DNA of 64,000 nt from Citrobacter sp. Cu233 (GCF_030332225.1 NZ_JAOWIF010000031.1:1-64000), one strand, 5' to 3'; shown: positions 36,302-49,989, counted from the stretch's first letter. Translations and numbers: made by a program. The notes: generated by a model not told the origin, from the letters alone.

Positions 36302-36319
36302 TGTTGCTGATTAGCGACA
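36302..36319. promoter_or_regulatory. GlrR binding site 3 (proximal) of glmY
   Basis: TGTT, ten bases, GACA: one mismatch from the site rule, 63 bases (about six turns) after site 2. The AT-rich 36330-36400 stretch between it and the promoter would suit IHF bending. Confidence 0.7.
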
Positions 36320-36407
36320 TAGTGAACAAAAAACACTCACCCCTTATTTTTGCACGATTATTAATATTTCTTATATTTATCATTGTGTTAATAAAGTGTT
36401 TTGAATA

Positions 36408-36428
36408 TTGGCACAGATGCTGCATAAT
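36408..36428 (+). promoter_or_regulatory. Overlapping sigma-54 / sigma-70 promoter of glmY
   Basis: TTGGCAC, five bases, CTGCA is a sigma-54 -24/-12 element with GG and GC twelve bases apart. It overlaps a CATAAT -10 box for sigma-70 (36423-36428). Both predict a start at about 36436, the known GlmY 5' end by homology. Confidence 0.88.
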
Positions 36429-36435
36429 ATTAACC

Positions 36436-36622
36436 AGTGGCTCATTCACCTTCTTATGTCAGCCCCTTCGGGACGTGCTACATAAACTTCGAATGACGCA
36501 CAACAAGGTGCCTGCCGTCCAACATCTGATATTAGCGAAGCTCATATCAACCTTCGGGCGAAACGTCGAGTTAGGCACCGCCTTATTCCATAACAAAGCC
36601 GGGTTAATCCCGGCTTTGTTGT
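36436..36622 (+). ncRNA. glmY: Small RNA GlmY
   Basis: Regulatory RNA that acts as a decoy for the adaptor RapZ, so that the homologous RNA GlmZ escapes RNase E and activates glmS, balancing glucosamine 6-phosphate. The sequence from AGTGGCTCATTCACC to the terminator matches E. coli GlmY with scattered changes. The RapZ-binding central stem-loop region (around TCTGATATTAGCGAAGCTCA) is intact. It ends in a strong hairpin AACAAAGCCGGG / CCCGGCTTTGTT (36592-36620). It sits directly upstream of glrK, whose product controls it. Confidence 0.95.
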
Positions 36623-36678
36623 ATCTGACGTTCCCCTCAGTTAGCATCGTCTTATTCCCGTCTATTGAGAGTAACGCC

Positions 36679-38109
36679 TTGAAGCGCTGGTCTGTTTTCC
36701 CCCGATCCTTACGTCAGCTGGTGACACTGGCATTTTTGCTGATCCTGCTTCCTTTGCTCGTACTGGCCTGGCAGGCGTGGCAGAGCCTGAACGCCCTGAG
36801 CGCTCAGGCGGCGCTGACTAACAGAACCACGCTCATTGATGCCCGACGTAGCGAGGCAATGACCAACGCCGCGCTGGAGATGGAGCGTAGCTACCGACAG
36901 TATTGTGTGCTGGATGATCCGACGCTGGCAAAGGTTTACCAGAGCCAGCGTAAACGTTATAGCGACATGCTGGACGCGCATGCGGGCGTTTTACCGGACA
37001 ATACGCTCTACAAGGCGTTGCGGCAGGATCTCAACGATCTGGCCCAGCTTCAGTGTAATAACAGCGGTCCTGACAGCCAGGCGGCTGCCCGCCTGGAAGC
37101 CTTCGCTAATGCGAATACCGACATGGTGCAGGCCACACGTACCGTGGTCTTCTCGCGCGGTCAGCAGTTACAACAAGAAATTGCCGAACGTGGCCAGTTC
37201 TTTGGCTGGCAGGCGCTGGTACTGTTTCTCGTTAGTCTGGCGATGGTACTGCTGTTTACCCGTATGATTATCGGCCCGGTGAAGGGTATTGAACGGATGA
37301 TTAACCGTCTGGGGGAAGGTCGCTCACTGGGCGATAGCGTATTGTTTACAGGCCCCCGGGAACTGCGTTCCGTTGGCCAGCGCATAATCTGGTTGAGCGA
37401 GCGTCTTTCCTGGCTTGAGTCTCAGCGACATCAGTTTTTACGCCATCTCTCACACGAGCTGAAAACGCCGCTGGCAAGTATGCGTGAAGGCACGGAGTTG
37501 CTGGCCGATCAGGTCGTTGGGCCGCTCACTCCCGAGCAAAAAGAGGTTGTCGGTATTCTGGATGACAGTAGCCGCAATCTGCAAAAGCTGATTGAGCAAT
37601 TGCTTGATTACAACCGCAAGCTGGCGGATGACGAAGTAGAACTTGAGCGCGTTGAAATCGCGCCGTTGGTGGAAAGTGTTGTTTCAGCACATAGCCTGCC
37701 CGCTCGCGCCAAAATGATACATACTGATGTTGCGCTGGCGGCAAACGCTTGTCTGGCCGAGCCAATGCTGTTAATGAGCGTACTGGACAATCTTTATTCC
37801 AATGCGGTGCACTATGGCGCTGAATCCGGTAACATTTGGATCCGCAGCAGTTTGCATGGCTCGACGGTATACATTGATGTCATAAATACCGGCACACCGA
37901 TTCCAGAAGCAGAGCAGGCGATGATCTTCGAACCTTTTTTCCAGGGTAGCCATCAGCGAAAAGGGGCAGTCAAAGGAAGCGGGTTGGGACTGAGTATCGC
38001 CAGAGACTGTATCCGCCGGATGCGGGGAAAACTGTATTTGGTTGATGAGCATGTGCAAAGCGTTTGTTTTCGCATAGAACTGCCGCTATCTGCATCGAAA
38101 AACCACTAA
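36679..38109 (+). CDS. glrK: Sensor histidine kinase GlrK (QseE)
   Basis: Inner-membrane two-component kinase that phosphorylates GlrR and so activates glmY. Two membrane segments (about 16-36 and 175-195) flank a periplasmic region; HAMP follows, then HisKA with FLRHLSHELKTPLAS and the HATPase motifs (DNLYSNAVHYG, GSGLGLSIARD). I propose the TTG at 36679, giving 476 residues beginning as E. coli GlrK. The open frame extends upstream across the whole glmY gene, which cannot be coding. It starts 57 bases after GlmY. Confidence 0.93.
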   Translation: MKRWSVFPRSLRQLVTLAFLLILLPLLVLAWQAWQSLNALSAQAALTNRTTLIDARRSEAMTNAALEMERSYRQYCVLDDPTLAKVYQSQRKRYSDMLDAHAGVLPDNTLYKALRQDLNDLAQLQCNNSGPDSQAAARLEAFANANTDMVQATRTVVFSRGQQLQQEIAERGQFFGWQALVLFLVSLAMVLLFTRMIIGPVKGIERMINRLGEGRSLGDSVLFTGPRELRSVGQRIIWLSERLSWLESQRHQFLRHLSHELKTPLASMREGTELLADQVVGPLTPEQKEVVGILDDSSRNLQKLIEQLLDYNRKLADDEVELERVEIAPLVESVVSAHSLPARAKMIHTDVALAANACLAEPMLLMSVLDNLYSNAVHYGAESGNIWIRSSLHGSTVYIDVINTGTPIPEAEQAMIFEPFFQGSHQRKGAVKGSGLGLSIARDCIRRMRGKLYLVDEHVQSVCFRIELPLSASKNH

Positions 38110-38110
38110 A

Positions 38111-38847
38111 ATGAACCTAAGTCTGGTGAGTATGCCACACGTTGTTGCCCGAATGCTTAAACGAGATTTTATTCGCCGCGTCTTACTCGCAAGTCTGCCA
38201 TGCCTGGCGCTGGTCGGCTGCGTTCCAAACGCGGTGAATCACATTATCGGCGATCCTTCGCAGGAGAAAATCCCGCCTCATCAACTCGCTGATTACCTTG
38301 CTACCGAATGCACGGATATCTGGTCGCTGTCGGGCCAGTCCACAGATACCAACCCGCTCTACTGGCTGCGGACCATGGATTGTGCCGATCGCCTGATGCC
38401 TGTTCAGGCACGCAGTGAAGCCAGTACCCAACTCACGGATACCTGGCAGGGCGCTTTTAAGCGTGGGATCCTGCTTGATGGCGCCCACATTACACCGCCT
38501 GAAAGGCGTGAAATAATGACCCGTCTGGATGCGCTAAGCCCGCAAATTCCGGCCCAGGTACGTCCGCTTTATCAGGTCTGGCGCAGTAGTCAAACGCTGC
38601 AGTTACAGCTTGCAGAAGAACGTATGCGCTACAGTAAACTTCAGCAGTCATCCGACAGCGATCTTGATGCGCTGCGCCAACAGCAACAGAATTTGCAGAG
38701 CCAGCTCGATCTCACCACCCGTAAGCTGGAAAACCTGACCGATATTGAACGACAACTGTCCACCCGTAAACCTGCCGGCAGCTACAATCCCGATGCGTTG
38801 CATGGTAATGATAAACTCATGACGCCTGATGATGGGGAGGTCACGCC

Positions 38848-38851
<4 letters not shown>
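38111..38851 (+). CDS. qseG: Outer-membrane lipoprotein QseG
   Basis: Lipoprotein encoded between glrK and glrR; in E. coli it interacts with GlrK and promotes its activity. The lipobox is CLALVGC. A coiled-coil or helical segment occupies about 160-225 (LRQQQQNLQSQLDLTTRKLENL). The ATG at 38111 is one base after glrK ends, but puts 36 residues before the lipid cysteine; ATGs at 38132 or 38153 would give more usual signal peptides of 29 or 22. The N-terminus differs from E. coli, while the C-terminal half is well conserved. Confidence 0.88.
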
Positions 38852-40592
<1,741 letters not shown>

Positions 40593-40603
40593 GTCGCGCC
40601 GTG

Positions 40604-40682
40604 CTTGCCGGATGGCGGTGTAAACACCTTATCCGGCCTACACACTCCCGTAGGCCTGATAAGCACAGCGCCATCAGGCATG
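40604..40682. repeat. BIME between glnB and hmp
   Basis: Two REP palindromes in opposite orientation: 40604-40640 (ttgccggatggcggt ... ttatccggcctac) and 40649-40682 (gtaggcctgataagc ... gccatcaggcat), between converging genes. Confidence 0.9.
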
Positions 40683-40688
40683 ACTTAA

Positions 40689-41879
40689 TTACAAGACTTT
40701 ATGTGGGCCGAAGCATTCGTAATGAATGTTTTCGTTTTTCACACCCAGACCGACCAGTTGCTTTGCAGCAAATTGCATAAAGCCAACCGGGCCGCACAGA
40801 TAGAACTGCATCGTCGGGTCGCTGATAGCGCCTTCTAGTTTGTTCAGATCCATCAGCCCAACACTGTCAAACGTACCTTTCGCGCGATCGGCTTCGGTTG
40901 GTTCACGATACCAGGTGTGTGCACTAAAGCGTGGCAGCGTTTTGCCTAGTTCGTTGACTTCATCAGCAAAGGCATGCACGTCGCCGTTTTCCGCTGCGTG
41001 GAACCAGTTAACCTGTGCGGTATGATTCGCTTTTGCCAGCGTATCCAGCATGGCCAGCATTGGGGTCTGACCTACGCCTGCGGAAATCAGTGAAACGGGG
41101 ATATCGGTGGCGACATCCATAAAGAAATCGCCCGCAGGTGCGGCTAAATGAACAACGTCACCCACATTTGCGTGGTTGTGCAACCAGGTTGAGACCTGGC
41201 CACCTTCTTCACGCTTAACGGCAATACGGTAGCCTTTGCCGTTCGGTTTACGGGTCAGTGAGTACTGACGAATCTCCTGATGTGGGAAGCCTTCTGGCTT
41301 CAGCCAAACGCCCAGATATTGTCCCGGGTGGTATTCAGCAACGGTTTTGCCGTCGACAGGTTCGAACTCAAAGCTGGTGATAAGCGCACTGCGAGGCGTT
41401 TTGGCCACGATACGGAAAGGACGGGTGCCTTCCCAGCCGCCATTTTTGCTGGCGTTCTCGCTGTAAATCTGCGCTTCACGGTTGATGAAGACGTTAGCCA
41501 GCACTCCATACGCTTTGCCCCACGCATCCAGTACTTCTTGTCCTGGGCTGAAAATCTCATCCAGCGTTGCCAACAGATGACCACCCACGATGTTGTATTG
41601 CTCGGGTTTAATCTGGAAGCTGGTATGCTTCTGGGCAATTTTCTCGACCGCTGGCAGCAGCGCCGGCAGGTTTTCGATATTGCTGGCATACGCGGCAATG
41701 GCGTTAAACAACGCTTCACGCTGATCGCCATTACGCTGGTTACTCATGTTGAAAATTTCTTTCAGCTCTGGGTTATGCGTAAACATGCGATCGTAGAAAT
41801 GAGCGGTCAGTTTCGGACCTGTTTCAACCAGCAAGGGGATGGTGGCTTTCACTGTAGCGATGGTTTGTGCGTCAAGCAT
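40689..41879 (-). CDS. hmp: Flavohemoglobin, nitric oxide dioxygenase
   Basis: Detoxifies nitric oxide to nitrate using oxygen and NADPH. The N-terminal globin domain (1-138) carries the heme-binding proximal histidine in [11 protein letters not shown], and a ferredoxin-NADP reductase-like part follows (FAD motif RQYSLT; NADPH motif [13 protein letters not shown]). Its 396 residues match E. coli Hmp. It is divergent from glyA, and an NsrR-type site overlaps its upstream region, so nitric oxide induction is expected. Confidence 0.97.
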   Translation of the reverse strand: MLDAQTIATVKATIPLLVETGPKLTAHFYDRMFTHNPELKEIFNMSNQRNGDQREALFNAIAAYASNIENLPALLPAVEKIAQKHTSFQIKPEQYNIVGGHLLATLDEIFSPGQEVLDAWGKAYGVLANVFINREAQIYSENASKNGGWEGTRPFRIVAKTPRSALITSFEFEPVDGKTVAEYHPGQYLGVWLKPEGFPHQEIRQYSLTRKPNGKGYRIAVKREEGGQVSTWLHNHANVGDVVHLAAPAGDFFMDVATDIPVSLISAGVGQTPMLAMLDTLAKANHTAQVNWFHAAENGDVHAFADEVNELGKTLPRFSAHTWYREPTEADRAKGTFDSVGLMDLNKLEGAISDPTMQFYLCGPVGFMQFAAKQLVGLGVKNENIHYECFGPHKVL

Positions 41880-41907
41880 ACGGTCTTCCTTTATCTGAGA
41901 CTTTAAT

Positions 41908-41928
41908 GATGTATGTCAAATACATCTT
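41908..41928. promoter_or_regulatory. NsrR-type operator upstream of hmp
   Basis: On the minus strand AAGATGTATTTGACATACATC is an inverted repeat very close to the NsrR consensus. It lies 29-49 bases before the hmp start codon. NsrR, a nitric-oxide-sensitive iron-sulfur repressor, controls hmp in E. coli and Salmonella. Confidence 0.82.
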
Positions 41929-42072
41929 ATAAAAAATACCCCTGCATTGTAAATGGTTCTTTGTAACTTTGCGTTGTAAAGGTTACAACGTGAAAAATCT
42001 GCATCACAAACCTGAAAAGAAATCCGTTGAAATTCGCCATCTCTTTATTCTCCAAAGCCTTGTGTGCTGTGG

Positions 42073-42088
42073 AGGTAATCGTTTGCGT
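42073..42088. promoter_or_regulatory. PurR operator of glyA
   Basis: AGGTAATCGTTTGCGT matches the PurR site known upstream of E. coli glyA. The 327-base hmp-glyA gap also holds the NsrR site and a TATACT -10 box (42130-42135). MetR sites are expected here, but I saw only imperfect TGAA-N2-TTCA matches. Confidence 0.78.
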
Positions 42089-42206
42089 AAAATCCTTTGT
42101 CAAGACCTGTTATCGAGGAATGATTCGGTTATACTGTTGGCCGTTGTCCTATGGACCGCCTTTATAAGGCCTAAAAATTTATCGTTAGCTGAGTCAGGAG
42201 ATGCGG

Positions 42207-43460
42207 ATGTTAAAGCGTGAAATGAACATTGCCGATTATGATGCCGAACTGTGGCAGGCTATGGAGCAGGAAAAAGTACGTCAGGAAGAGCACATCGAAC
42301 TGATCGCCTCCGAAAACTACACCAGCCCGCGTGTTATGCAGGCACAGGGTTCTCAGCTGACCAACAAATACGCTGAAGGTTATCCGGGCAAGCGCTACTA
42401 CGGCGGTTGCGAATACGTTGATATCGTTGAGCAACTGGCGATCGACCGCGCGAAAGCGCTGTTTGGTGCTGATTACGCTAACGTCCAACCGCACTCAGGT
42501 TCTCAGGCTAACTTCGCTGTTTATACCGCTCTGCTGCAACCGGGCGATACCGTTCTGGGTATGAACCTGGCACAAGGCGGCCACCTGACTCACGGCTCCC
42601 CGGTAAACTTCTCCGGTAAACTGTACAACATCATCCCTTACGGTATTGATGAGTCCGGCAAAATTGACTACGAAGACATGGCTAAGCAGGCCAAAGAGCA
42701 CAAGCCGAAGATGATCATCGGTGGCTTCTCTGCTTATTCCGGTGTGGTTGACTGGGCAAAAATGCGTGAAATCGCCGACAGCATCGGCGCATACCTGTTT
42801 GTTGACATGGCGCACGTTGCGGGTCTGATTGCCGCAGGCGTTTACCCGAACCCAGTTCCGCATGCTCATGTTGTGACTACCACCACCCACAAAACCCTGG
42901 CGGGTCCGCGTGGCGGCCTGATCCTGGCGAAAGGCGGTGACGAAGAGCTGTACAAAAAACTGAATTCCGCTGTCTTCCCAAATGCGCAGGGCGGCCCTCT
43001 GATGCACGTGATTGCCGGTAAAGCGGTAGCACTGAAAGAAGCGATGGAGCCAGAGTTCAAAGTTTACCAACAGCAGGTTGCTAAAAATGCCAAAGCGATG
43101 GTGGAAGTGTTCCTGAACCGTGGTTACAAAGTGGTTTCTGGCGGGACTGAAAACCACCTGTTCCTGCTGGATCTGGTTGACAAAAACCTGACCGGTAAAG
43201 AAGCTGACGCCGCGCTGGGCCGTGCTAACATCACCGTTAACAAAAACAGCGTTCCGAACGATCCGAAGAGCCCGTTTGTAACGTCCGGTATCCGCATTGG
43301 TTCTCCGGCTGTGACTCGTCGTGGCTTTAAAGAAGCAGAAGTGAAAGAACTGGCTGGCTGGATGTGTGACGTTCTGGACAACATCAATGACGAAGCTGTT
43401 ATTGAGCGTGTGAAAGGTAAAGTGCTGGATATCTGTGCACGCTTCCCGGTTTACGCGTAA
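42207..43460 (+). CDS. glyA: Serine hydroxymethyltransferase
   Basis: Pyridoxal phosphate enzyme that converts serine and tetrahydrofolate to glycine and methylene-tetrahydrofolate, the main one-carbon source. The PLP lysine lies in [15 protein letters not shown] (Lys229 by alignment). The ATG at 42207, after AGGAGATGCGG, gives 417 residues as in E. coli; the frame opens two codons earlier. Purine and methionine control is expected from the upstream region. A terminator follows at 43481. Confidence 0.98.
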   Translation: MLKREMNIADYDAELWQAMEQEKVRQEEHIELIASENYTSPRVMQAQGSQLTNKYAEGYPGKRYYGGCEYVDIVEQLAIDRAKALFGADYANVQPHSGSQANFAVYTALLQPGDTVLGMNLAQGGHLTHGSPVNFSGKLYNIIPYGIDESGKIDYEDMAKQAKEHKPKMIIGGFSAYSGVVDWAKMREIADSIGAYLFVDMAHVAGLIAAGVYPNPVPHAHVVTTTTHKTLAGPRGGLILAKGGDEELYKKLNSAVFPNAQGGPLMHVIAGKAVALKEAMEPEFKVYQQQVAKNAKAMVEVFLNRGYKVVSGGTENHLFLLDLVDKNLTGKEADAALGRANITVNKNSVPNDPKSPFVTSGIRIGSPAVTRRGFKEAEVKELAGWMCDVLDNINDEAVIERVKGKVLDICARFPVYA

Positions 43461-43480
43461 GCGTTAATCGTTTGATGTGA

Positions 43481-43506
43481 AAAAGGCCGCGAATGCGGCC
43501 TTTTTT
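43481..43506 (+). terminator. glyA terminator
   Basis: AAAAGGCCGC / GCGGCCTTTT with a four-base loop is followed by six T; the left A-run lets it act for the converging hcaD as well. Confidence 0.92.
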
Positions 43507-43508
43507 GT

Positions 43509-43538
43509 GCCCGATGGCGCTGTGTTTATCAGGCCGTT
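43509..43538. repeat. Partial REP unit between glyA and hcaD
   Basis: cccgatggcgctgtgtttatcaggcc is one arm set of a REP palindrome, ending at the hcaD stop codon. The matching opposite unit of a BIME is missing. Confidence 0.6.
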
Positions 43539-43539
43539 A

Positions 43540-44742
43540 TCACAACGACTTCAACGTTACGCTTTCATCACACAGCGCTTCCTTGCTCACCGCTCGTCCA
43601 GACTGAATCAGCTTACGCAGCACGCGCACTTCGCGTCCGTTGTTGAGCGCTACTGCGCCAATCAATGCCTCATTGCGTAGCTGGAACCAGATAGCCTTGC
43701 CGTCATCTGGATTGCCGCGAACGACCCAGCTCTCTCCACGCATATCGCCAACAAATTGTAGATTGTCATTAAATTGGTCGGTCCAGAACCAGGACGGGGG
43801 CAGTGTCGGTAGAGGTAATTCGAGCATAGCCGCTGCGGCAGTTTGCGCCTGATTATTGGCGTTTTCCCAGCTTTCACAACGTTGCAGCGTTCCGTCTGGC
43901 AAACGCTGTACTGCCACATCACCGGCGGCAAAAATGTTCGGATCTGCGGTTGTGCATGAGGCATCAATGATAATGCCATTTGCCACATCAAGACCCGCCT
44001 CACGGGCAAGCTCGTCGTTGGCAATAATCCCGATACCGTAAATCACGCTATCAACCTGAAGCTGCTCACCGCTTTGCAATGTAAGAGTAAGACGCTCTCC
44101 CTCAAACACCTGCTCAATCGCATTGTTGAGAATAAGGTGTACGCCTGCCTGCTGGTGGCGGGCGGTCAGGTAACGTTGTATCGGCGGCGGTGCGTTGCGA
44201 CCCATCACCGTGGCGGCCAGTTCAATGACGGTGACCTGGCAACCGCGCTGCGTGGCGCTGGCTGCCAGCTCAAGTCCAATGGTTCCAGCCCCGACAATGG
44301 CGATCGACTGCCCGGGGCTGAGCGCTTCCCGCAGGCGTGCCGCATCCCCGGCGTGGCGCAGCGTGAAGCAGCGTTCGCCGAGCGTATCCAGTAATGGGAA
44401 CGGTCGCGCAGCCGCACCTGTGGCAATCAGTAGCTGATCCCACGGGTAGGTCTGCCCGTCAGCCAATGCCAGCTCGTGGGTTTGTCGTCCGAGCGTTCGC
44501 ACGGTTACGCCCAGATGCAGCTGAACGTTATTGTCCCGCCACCAGTCCGTGCTCAGCACCGGCTGTAGCTGTGGGACGTCGTCCAGCAGCATGGCTTTGG
44601 ACAATGGAGGGCGTTCGTACGGCAGATGCGGTTCATTGGAGAACAGATGTATCTCGCCGTCAAACCCTTGCTGGCGCAGTGCTACCGCCGCCATCGCTGC
44701 GGCCTGTCCACCGCCGACGATAGCAATAATTTTGTTGTGCAT
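43540..44742 (-). CDS. hcaD: Phenylpropionate dioxygenase ferredoxin reductase HcaD
   Basis: FAD/NADH oxidoreductase that feeds electrons to the Rieske ferredoxin HcaC. The FAD motif is [15 protein letters not shown] (8-22), the NAD motif [14 protein letters not shown] (about 148-161) and a second FAD motif is IFAAGDVA. Its 400 residues match E. coli HcaD. It is the last gene of hcaEFCBD, nine bases after hcaB, with a good GAGGAGG ribosome site. Confidence 0.95.
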   Translation of the reverse strand: MHNKIIAIVGGGQAAAMAAVALRQQGFDGEIHLFSNEPHLPYERPPLSKAMLLDDVPQLQPVLSTDWWRDNNVQLHLGVTVRTLGRQTHELALADGQTYPWDQLLIATGAAARPFPLLDTLGERCFTLRHAGDAARLREALSPGQSIAIVGAGTIGLELAASATQRGCQVTVIELAATVMGRNAPPPIQRYLTARHQQAGVHLILNNAIEQVFEGERLTLTLQSGEQLQVDSVIYGIGIIANDELAREAGLDVANGIIIDASCTTADPNIFAAGDVAVQRLPDGTLQRCESWENANNQAQTAAAAMLELPLPTLPPSWFWTDQFNDNLQFVGDMRGESWVVRGNPDDGKAIWFQLRNEALIGAVALNNGREVRVLRKLIQSGRAVSKEALCDESVTLKSL

Positions 44743-44751
44743 AATGCCTCC

Positions 44752-45564
44752 TCAGAGATCCAGCCCGGCGGCAACGTGGCGAATACCGCGAATACCCAGA
44801 CCCGCGTCGGCATTGATCATCACACCGCTCAACGTACGGTTATTGCGCCGCGATGCCAGCATCACGTATGGACCGGTAAAATCTGCCGGATCAGGGAAAA
44901 ATTGCAGCGGTAGGATGGCGGCGATTTTTTCCGGCGTCAGTGATTGCATAATTGATGTATCGTTCTGACCCAACGCCTGCGGGCCGCGCAGGTCGGTTGC
45001 CATTCCGCACGGCCCTACGCCGTTGACACGAACTTTCGGTGCTAACTCGTAGGCTAACTGACGAATGAGTCCGGTTGCGGCGTGCTTGCTTGCGGTATAC
45101 AACGGGCCACCGCCGCCGGGATACCATGCGGCATTGGAAAGGGTAAAAATGATACTGCCTTCGCTGGCGATTAGCGCGGGGGCGCAGGCTTTGGCCCCCA
45201 ACAGATAACCCAGCACGTTGACGTTGAATAACTCGTGAAAGCCTGTCTCCAGTGCCTCAGCAGAGGTGTTCACCAACGATGCGTTATGATCCCAAATTCC
45301 CGCATTGCCGATAAAACAGTCCAGCTTGCCGAAGGTGGTGAGGATCTGATCCACTGCGCGCTGATAGTCGGCGTAGCAGGTGACGTTTCCTTCGACCGCC
45401 AGCACGTGTTCGCCAAAACGCTGGCGCAGGCTGGCGACTTTGGCTGCAGAGAGTTCCAGCGTGGCGACCCGCGCGCCTTCTTCAATAAAGCGTTCGACCA
45501 GCGCCAGCCCAAGACCGGAGCCACCGCCGGTAATAAAGACCACGTTATCGCGTAAATCGCTCAT
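44752..45564 (-). CDS. hcaB: Cinnamate/phenylpropionate dihydrodiol dehydrogenase HcaB
   Basis: Short-chain dehydrogenase that oxidises the cis-dihydrodiols made by HcaEFCD to 2,3-dihydroxyphenylpropionate or dihydroxycinnamate, with NAD. The cofactor motif is [12 protein letters not shown] (12-23), the structural motif NAG, and the catalytic YTASK gives Tyr and Lys. Its 270 residues are full length. Its start overlaps the hcaC stop by one base. The ring-cleavage mhp genes that would follow are not in this window. Confidence 0.95.
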   Translation of the reverse strand: MSDLRDNVVFITGGGSGLGLALVERFIEEGARVATLELSAAKVASLRQRFGEHVLAVEGNVTCYADYQRAVDQILTTFGKLDCFIGNAGIWDHNASLVNTSAEALETGFHELFNVNVLGYLLGAKACAPALIASEGSIIFTLSNAAWYPGGGGPLYTASKHAATGLIRQLAYELAPKVRVNGVGPCGMATDLRGPQALGQNDTSIMQSLTPEKIAAILPLQFFPDPADFTGPYVMLASRRNNRTLSGVMINADAGLGIRGIRHVAAGLDL

Positions 45565-45880
45565 CAGGCCTCCTCAGGCATATCAATAAACACCTCGCCA
45601 CCTTCCACGTACACCGTGTAGGTGGTCAGCGGATCGGTGGCGGGCAGGCACAGCGCTTTGCCGGTTTTCAGGCAGAAGCTGGCGGCATGCAGCGGGCACT
45701 CCACGGTGGCATCGTCTTCCAGATAACCTTCAGACATCGAGGCGTTACCGTGGCTACAGCGATCGTTAATGGCATAAAACTCACCGCCAACATTAAACAG
45801 CGCGATGACCGGCGAGGTGTCGAGCCGCAGCGCTTCACCCTCCGGCAAATCCCCTACGGGGCAAGCAAATACACGATTCA

Positions 45881-45881
<1 letters not shown>
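45564..45881 (-). CDS. hcaC: Phenylpropionate dioxygenase Rieske ferredoxin HcaC
   Basis: Electron carrier of the dioxygenase. The [2Fe-2S] Rieske cluster is bound by Cys42 and His44 (RCSHG) and by Cys62 and His65 (ECPLHAASF). Its 105 residues compare with 106 in E. coli. The ATG overlaps the hcaF TGA by one base, so translation is coupled. Confidence 0.95.
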
Positions 45882-47775
<1,894 letters not shown>

Positions 47776-47892
47776 CTAAGATGTATTGACCTTCTTTTTT
47801 TGTGCCATAAGGATGTTGCTGGTTAGTTATCAATCTGTGAAATAGTAAATTTCTACCAGTTGAGACATTTTTTCGATAACAAGGAGAAGGGC

Positions 47893-48786
47893 ATGGAACT
47901 GAGGCACTTACGCTATTTTGTCGCGGTGGCGCAGGCGCTGAATTTCACCCGTGCGGCAGAAAAGCTGCATACCTCTCAGCCGTCGTTGAGTAGCCAGATC
48001 CGTGATCTGGAGACCTATGTGGGCGTTCCGTTGCTGGTACGCGATAAGCGAAAAGTGGCTCTGACAGCGGCGGGAGAGTGCTTTTTACAGGATGCGCTGG
48101 CTATCCTCGAACAGGCGGAGAACGCGAAAACGCGCGCCCGTAAAACGGTGCAGGAAGATAAGCATTTTACGATTGGTTTTGTTCCTTCAGCAGAGGTGAA
48201 TCTGCTGCCGAAGGTGCTGCCTTTGTTTCGTTTAAAACAACCGGATACACACATTGAACTGGTGAGTCTGATAACCACGGAGCAGGAAGAGAAGATCCTG
48301 CGTGGGGCGCTGGATGTTGGCTTAATGCGCCATCCGGTGTACAGCCCGGAACTGGACTACCTGGAACTTTTCCATGAGCCGCTGGTGGTGGTGCTACCGG
48401 TTAACCATCCGTTAGCCAGTGAAAAGGCGATATCGGCACAGCAACTGAACGGTGTCAATTTTGTCAGCACCGATCCCGCTTATTCCGGTGCGTTAGCGAT
48501 GATTGTAAAAAACTGGTTCCAGCAGCAAAAAAGCCAGCCCAATATTGTACAGGTGGCGACCAATATTCTGGTGACCATGAACCTGGTCGGTATGGGACTG
48601 GGGGTAACTTTGATACCCGGTTATATGAATAATTTTAATACCGGTCAGGTGGTTTTCCGGCCAATTGTCGGCGATATCCCGACCATTTCACTGCTGATGG
48701 CGTGGAAAAAGGGGACGATAAAACCCGCGCTTGCTGATTTTATCGCCACGGTACAGGAACGTTTAGAGGTGAGTCTGACGGAGTAA
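47893..48786 (+). CDS. hcaR: LysR-type activator HcaR
   Basis: Activates hcaEFCBD in response to phenylpropionate or cinnamate. The helix-turn-helix lies at 1-60 (MELRHLRYFVAVAQALNFTRAAEKLHTSQPSLSSQ) and an effector domain follows. I chose the ATG at 47893, after AAGGAGAAGGGC, giving 297 residues like E. coli HcaR. In E. coli hcaT follows it; here the yph cluster intervenes. The shared 135-base gap to hcaE should hold its operators. Confidence 0.95.
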   Translation: MELRHLRYFVAVAQALNFTRAAEKLHTSQPSLSSQIRDLETYVGVPLLVRDKRKVALTAAGECFLQDALAILEQAENAKTRARKTVQEDKHFTIGFVPSAEVNLLPKVLPLFRLKQPDTHIELVSLITTEQEEKILRGALDVGLMRHPVYSPELDYLELFHEPLVVVLPVNHPLASEKAISAQQLNGVNFVSTDPAYSGALAMIVKNWFQQQKSQPNIVQVATNILVTMNLVGMGLGVTLIPGYMNNFNTGQVVFRPIVGDIPTISLLMAWKKGTIKPALADFIATVQERLEVSLTE

Positions 48787-48789
48787 TGG

Positions 48790-49980
48790 TTACAGCTCGC
48801 TCAGTTGTGATTCCACATACAGGTAGCCAATGCCCATCAGTTGCTGGGCTCGGGTCAGTTTGCCAAAACTGATTTGGGTAGCCCTGGTGCGCGTGGTGTC
48901 ATGATGATCAAAGGGATTAAACCCCGTCTGCTTGATAATGATATTCAGCCATTCTTCCCCAAAATCACAACCGCGACCGTATAATAAAATATTATTTATA
49001 TTCAATATATTAAGAAAGTTGTAGAGGCTAAGCCCAATGGCGTTTGCTGAGTCTTCAACCCAGGTGTGAAGGCGGGAATCCCCTTGCTGCCATTTTTCTA
49101 TTAAGGTATCGATGCTGAGTGCCTCAGGATTATCCGCAAGACCAGGATGGGTTTTTAGCCACATCCTCGCCTGCTTTTTCAATGAGCTGAGTGAAGCCAC
49201 GGTTTCCAGGCAGCCGTACCGGCCACAATCACAAGCCACACCGTCTGGATTGATAATCGTGTGTCCGATTTGCCCACTACCGTAAAGGCTACCGCGCCAT
49301 ACCTGATCGTTAATAACGAACGACGATCCGATGCCGTAATCGACATTGATTACGCAAAAGTCCCGATACTGACCCTCATTTTGCCATTTTTCTGCCAGTG
49401 CCAGCATTACGCAGTCATTGTCGACCATAACGCGGACATTGAGCTTTTCTTCCAGCAGATATTTTATCTCCACCGGGTGCTTCCAGGGAGCCTGTGGCAT
49501 GGTCTGCGACACACCGGTTCCCGTGTCAACCTGACCATGAACTGCCAGTGCCAGATTGATTTTTCGATTAGGCCAATTTCTGCGGTACTGATGCCAGCAT
49601 TTCTCGATGGCGGTAAGTAATGCCTGAGGATTGGGGGCGTCAATAACATGGCATTCCACATCACCTTTTGGGCTCAGGCAGGCGTTGCCAAGCTGGCATT
49701 CGATGCTGGTTGGCGTGATGTTCATGCATAAAGTCCAGTCGCCATCGGGTGCGATAAGCCAGGCGCCGCTGCTATTGCCGCGTGAAAGGTTACCGTCCTG
49801 AACGTTTACGACGCGGCCTTCTTCTTCCAGTTCCTGAAGAATATTGCTAACGGCAGGAATAGAGATTTGCGCCAGTCGCGCAAGGGTGGATTTACTGGCG
49901 CGTTTTTTGCGATACAGATACTCCAGCAGTACGCCCTTGTTGTAACGGCGAATTTGCTGATTGTTAATGCAGGTTTTCAT
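48790..49980 (-). CDS. yphH: ROK-family transcriptional regulator YphH
   Basis: NagC/Mlc-type repressor: an N-terminal winged helix (about 10-65, KSTLARLAQISIPAVSNILQEL) and a ROK domain with the zinc motif CDCGRYGCLE. Its 396 residues agree with E. coli YphH (397). It is divergent from yphGFEDCB over 115 bases and is its probable regulator; the inducer is unknown. Two copies of CTTGTTAACT in the shared gap are candidate operators. It ends three bases from the hcaR stop. Confidence 0.92.
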   Translation of the reverse strand: MKTCINNQQIRRYNKGVLLEYLYRKKRASKSTLARLAQISIPAVSNILQELEEEGRVVNVQDGNLSRGNSSGAWLIAPDGDWTLCMNITPTSIECQLGNACLSPKGDVECHVIDAPNPQALLTAIEKCWHQYRRNWPNRKINLALAVHGQVDTGTGVSQTMPQAPWKHPVEIKYLLEEKLNVRVMVDNDCVMLALAEKWQNEGQYRDFCVINVDYGIGSSFVINDQVWRGSLYGSGQIGHTIINPDGVACDCGRYGCLETVASLSSLKKQARMWLKTHPGLADNPEALSIDTLIEKWQQGDSRLHTWVEDSANAIGLSLYNFLNILNINNILLYGRGCDFGEEWLNIIIKQTGFNPFDHHDTTRTRATQISFGKLTRAQQLMGIGYLYVESQLSEL

Positions 49981-49989
49981 AAACTAAAC

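Noticed and set aside
41990-42040. MetR sites upstream of glyA
   Set aside because: Only imperfect TGAA-N2-TTCA matches were found; they are expected from E. coli knowledge but not strong enough to list.
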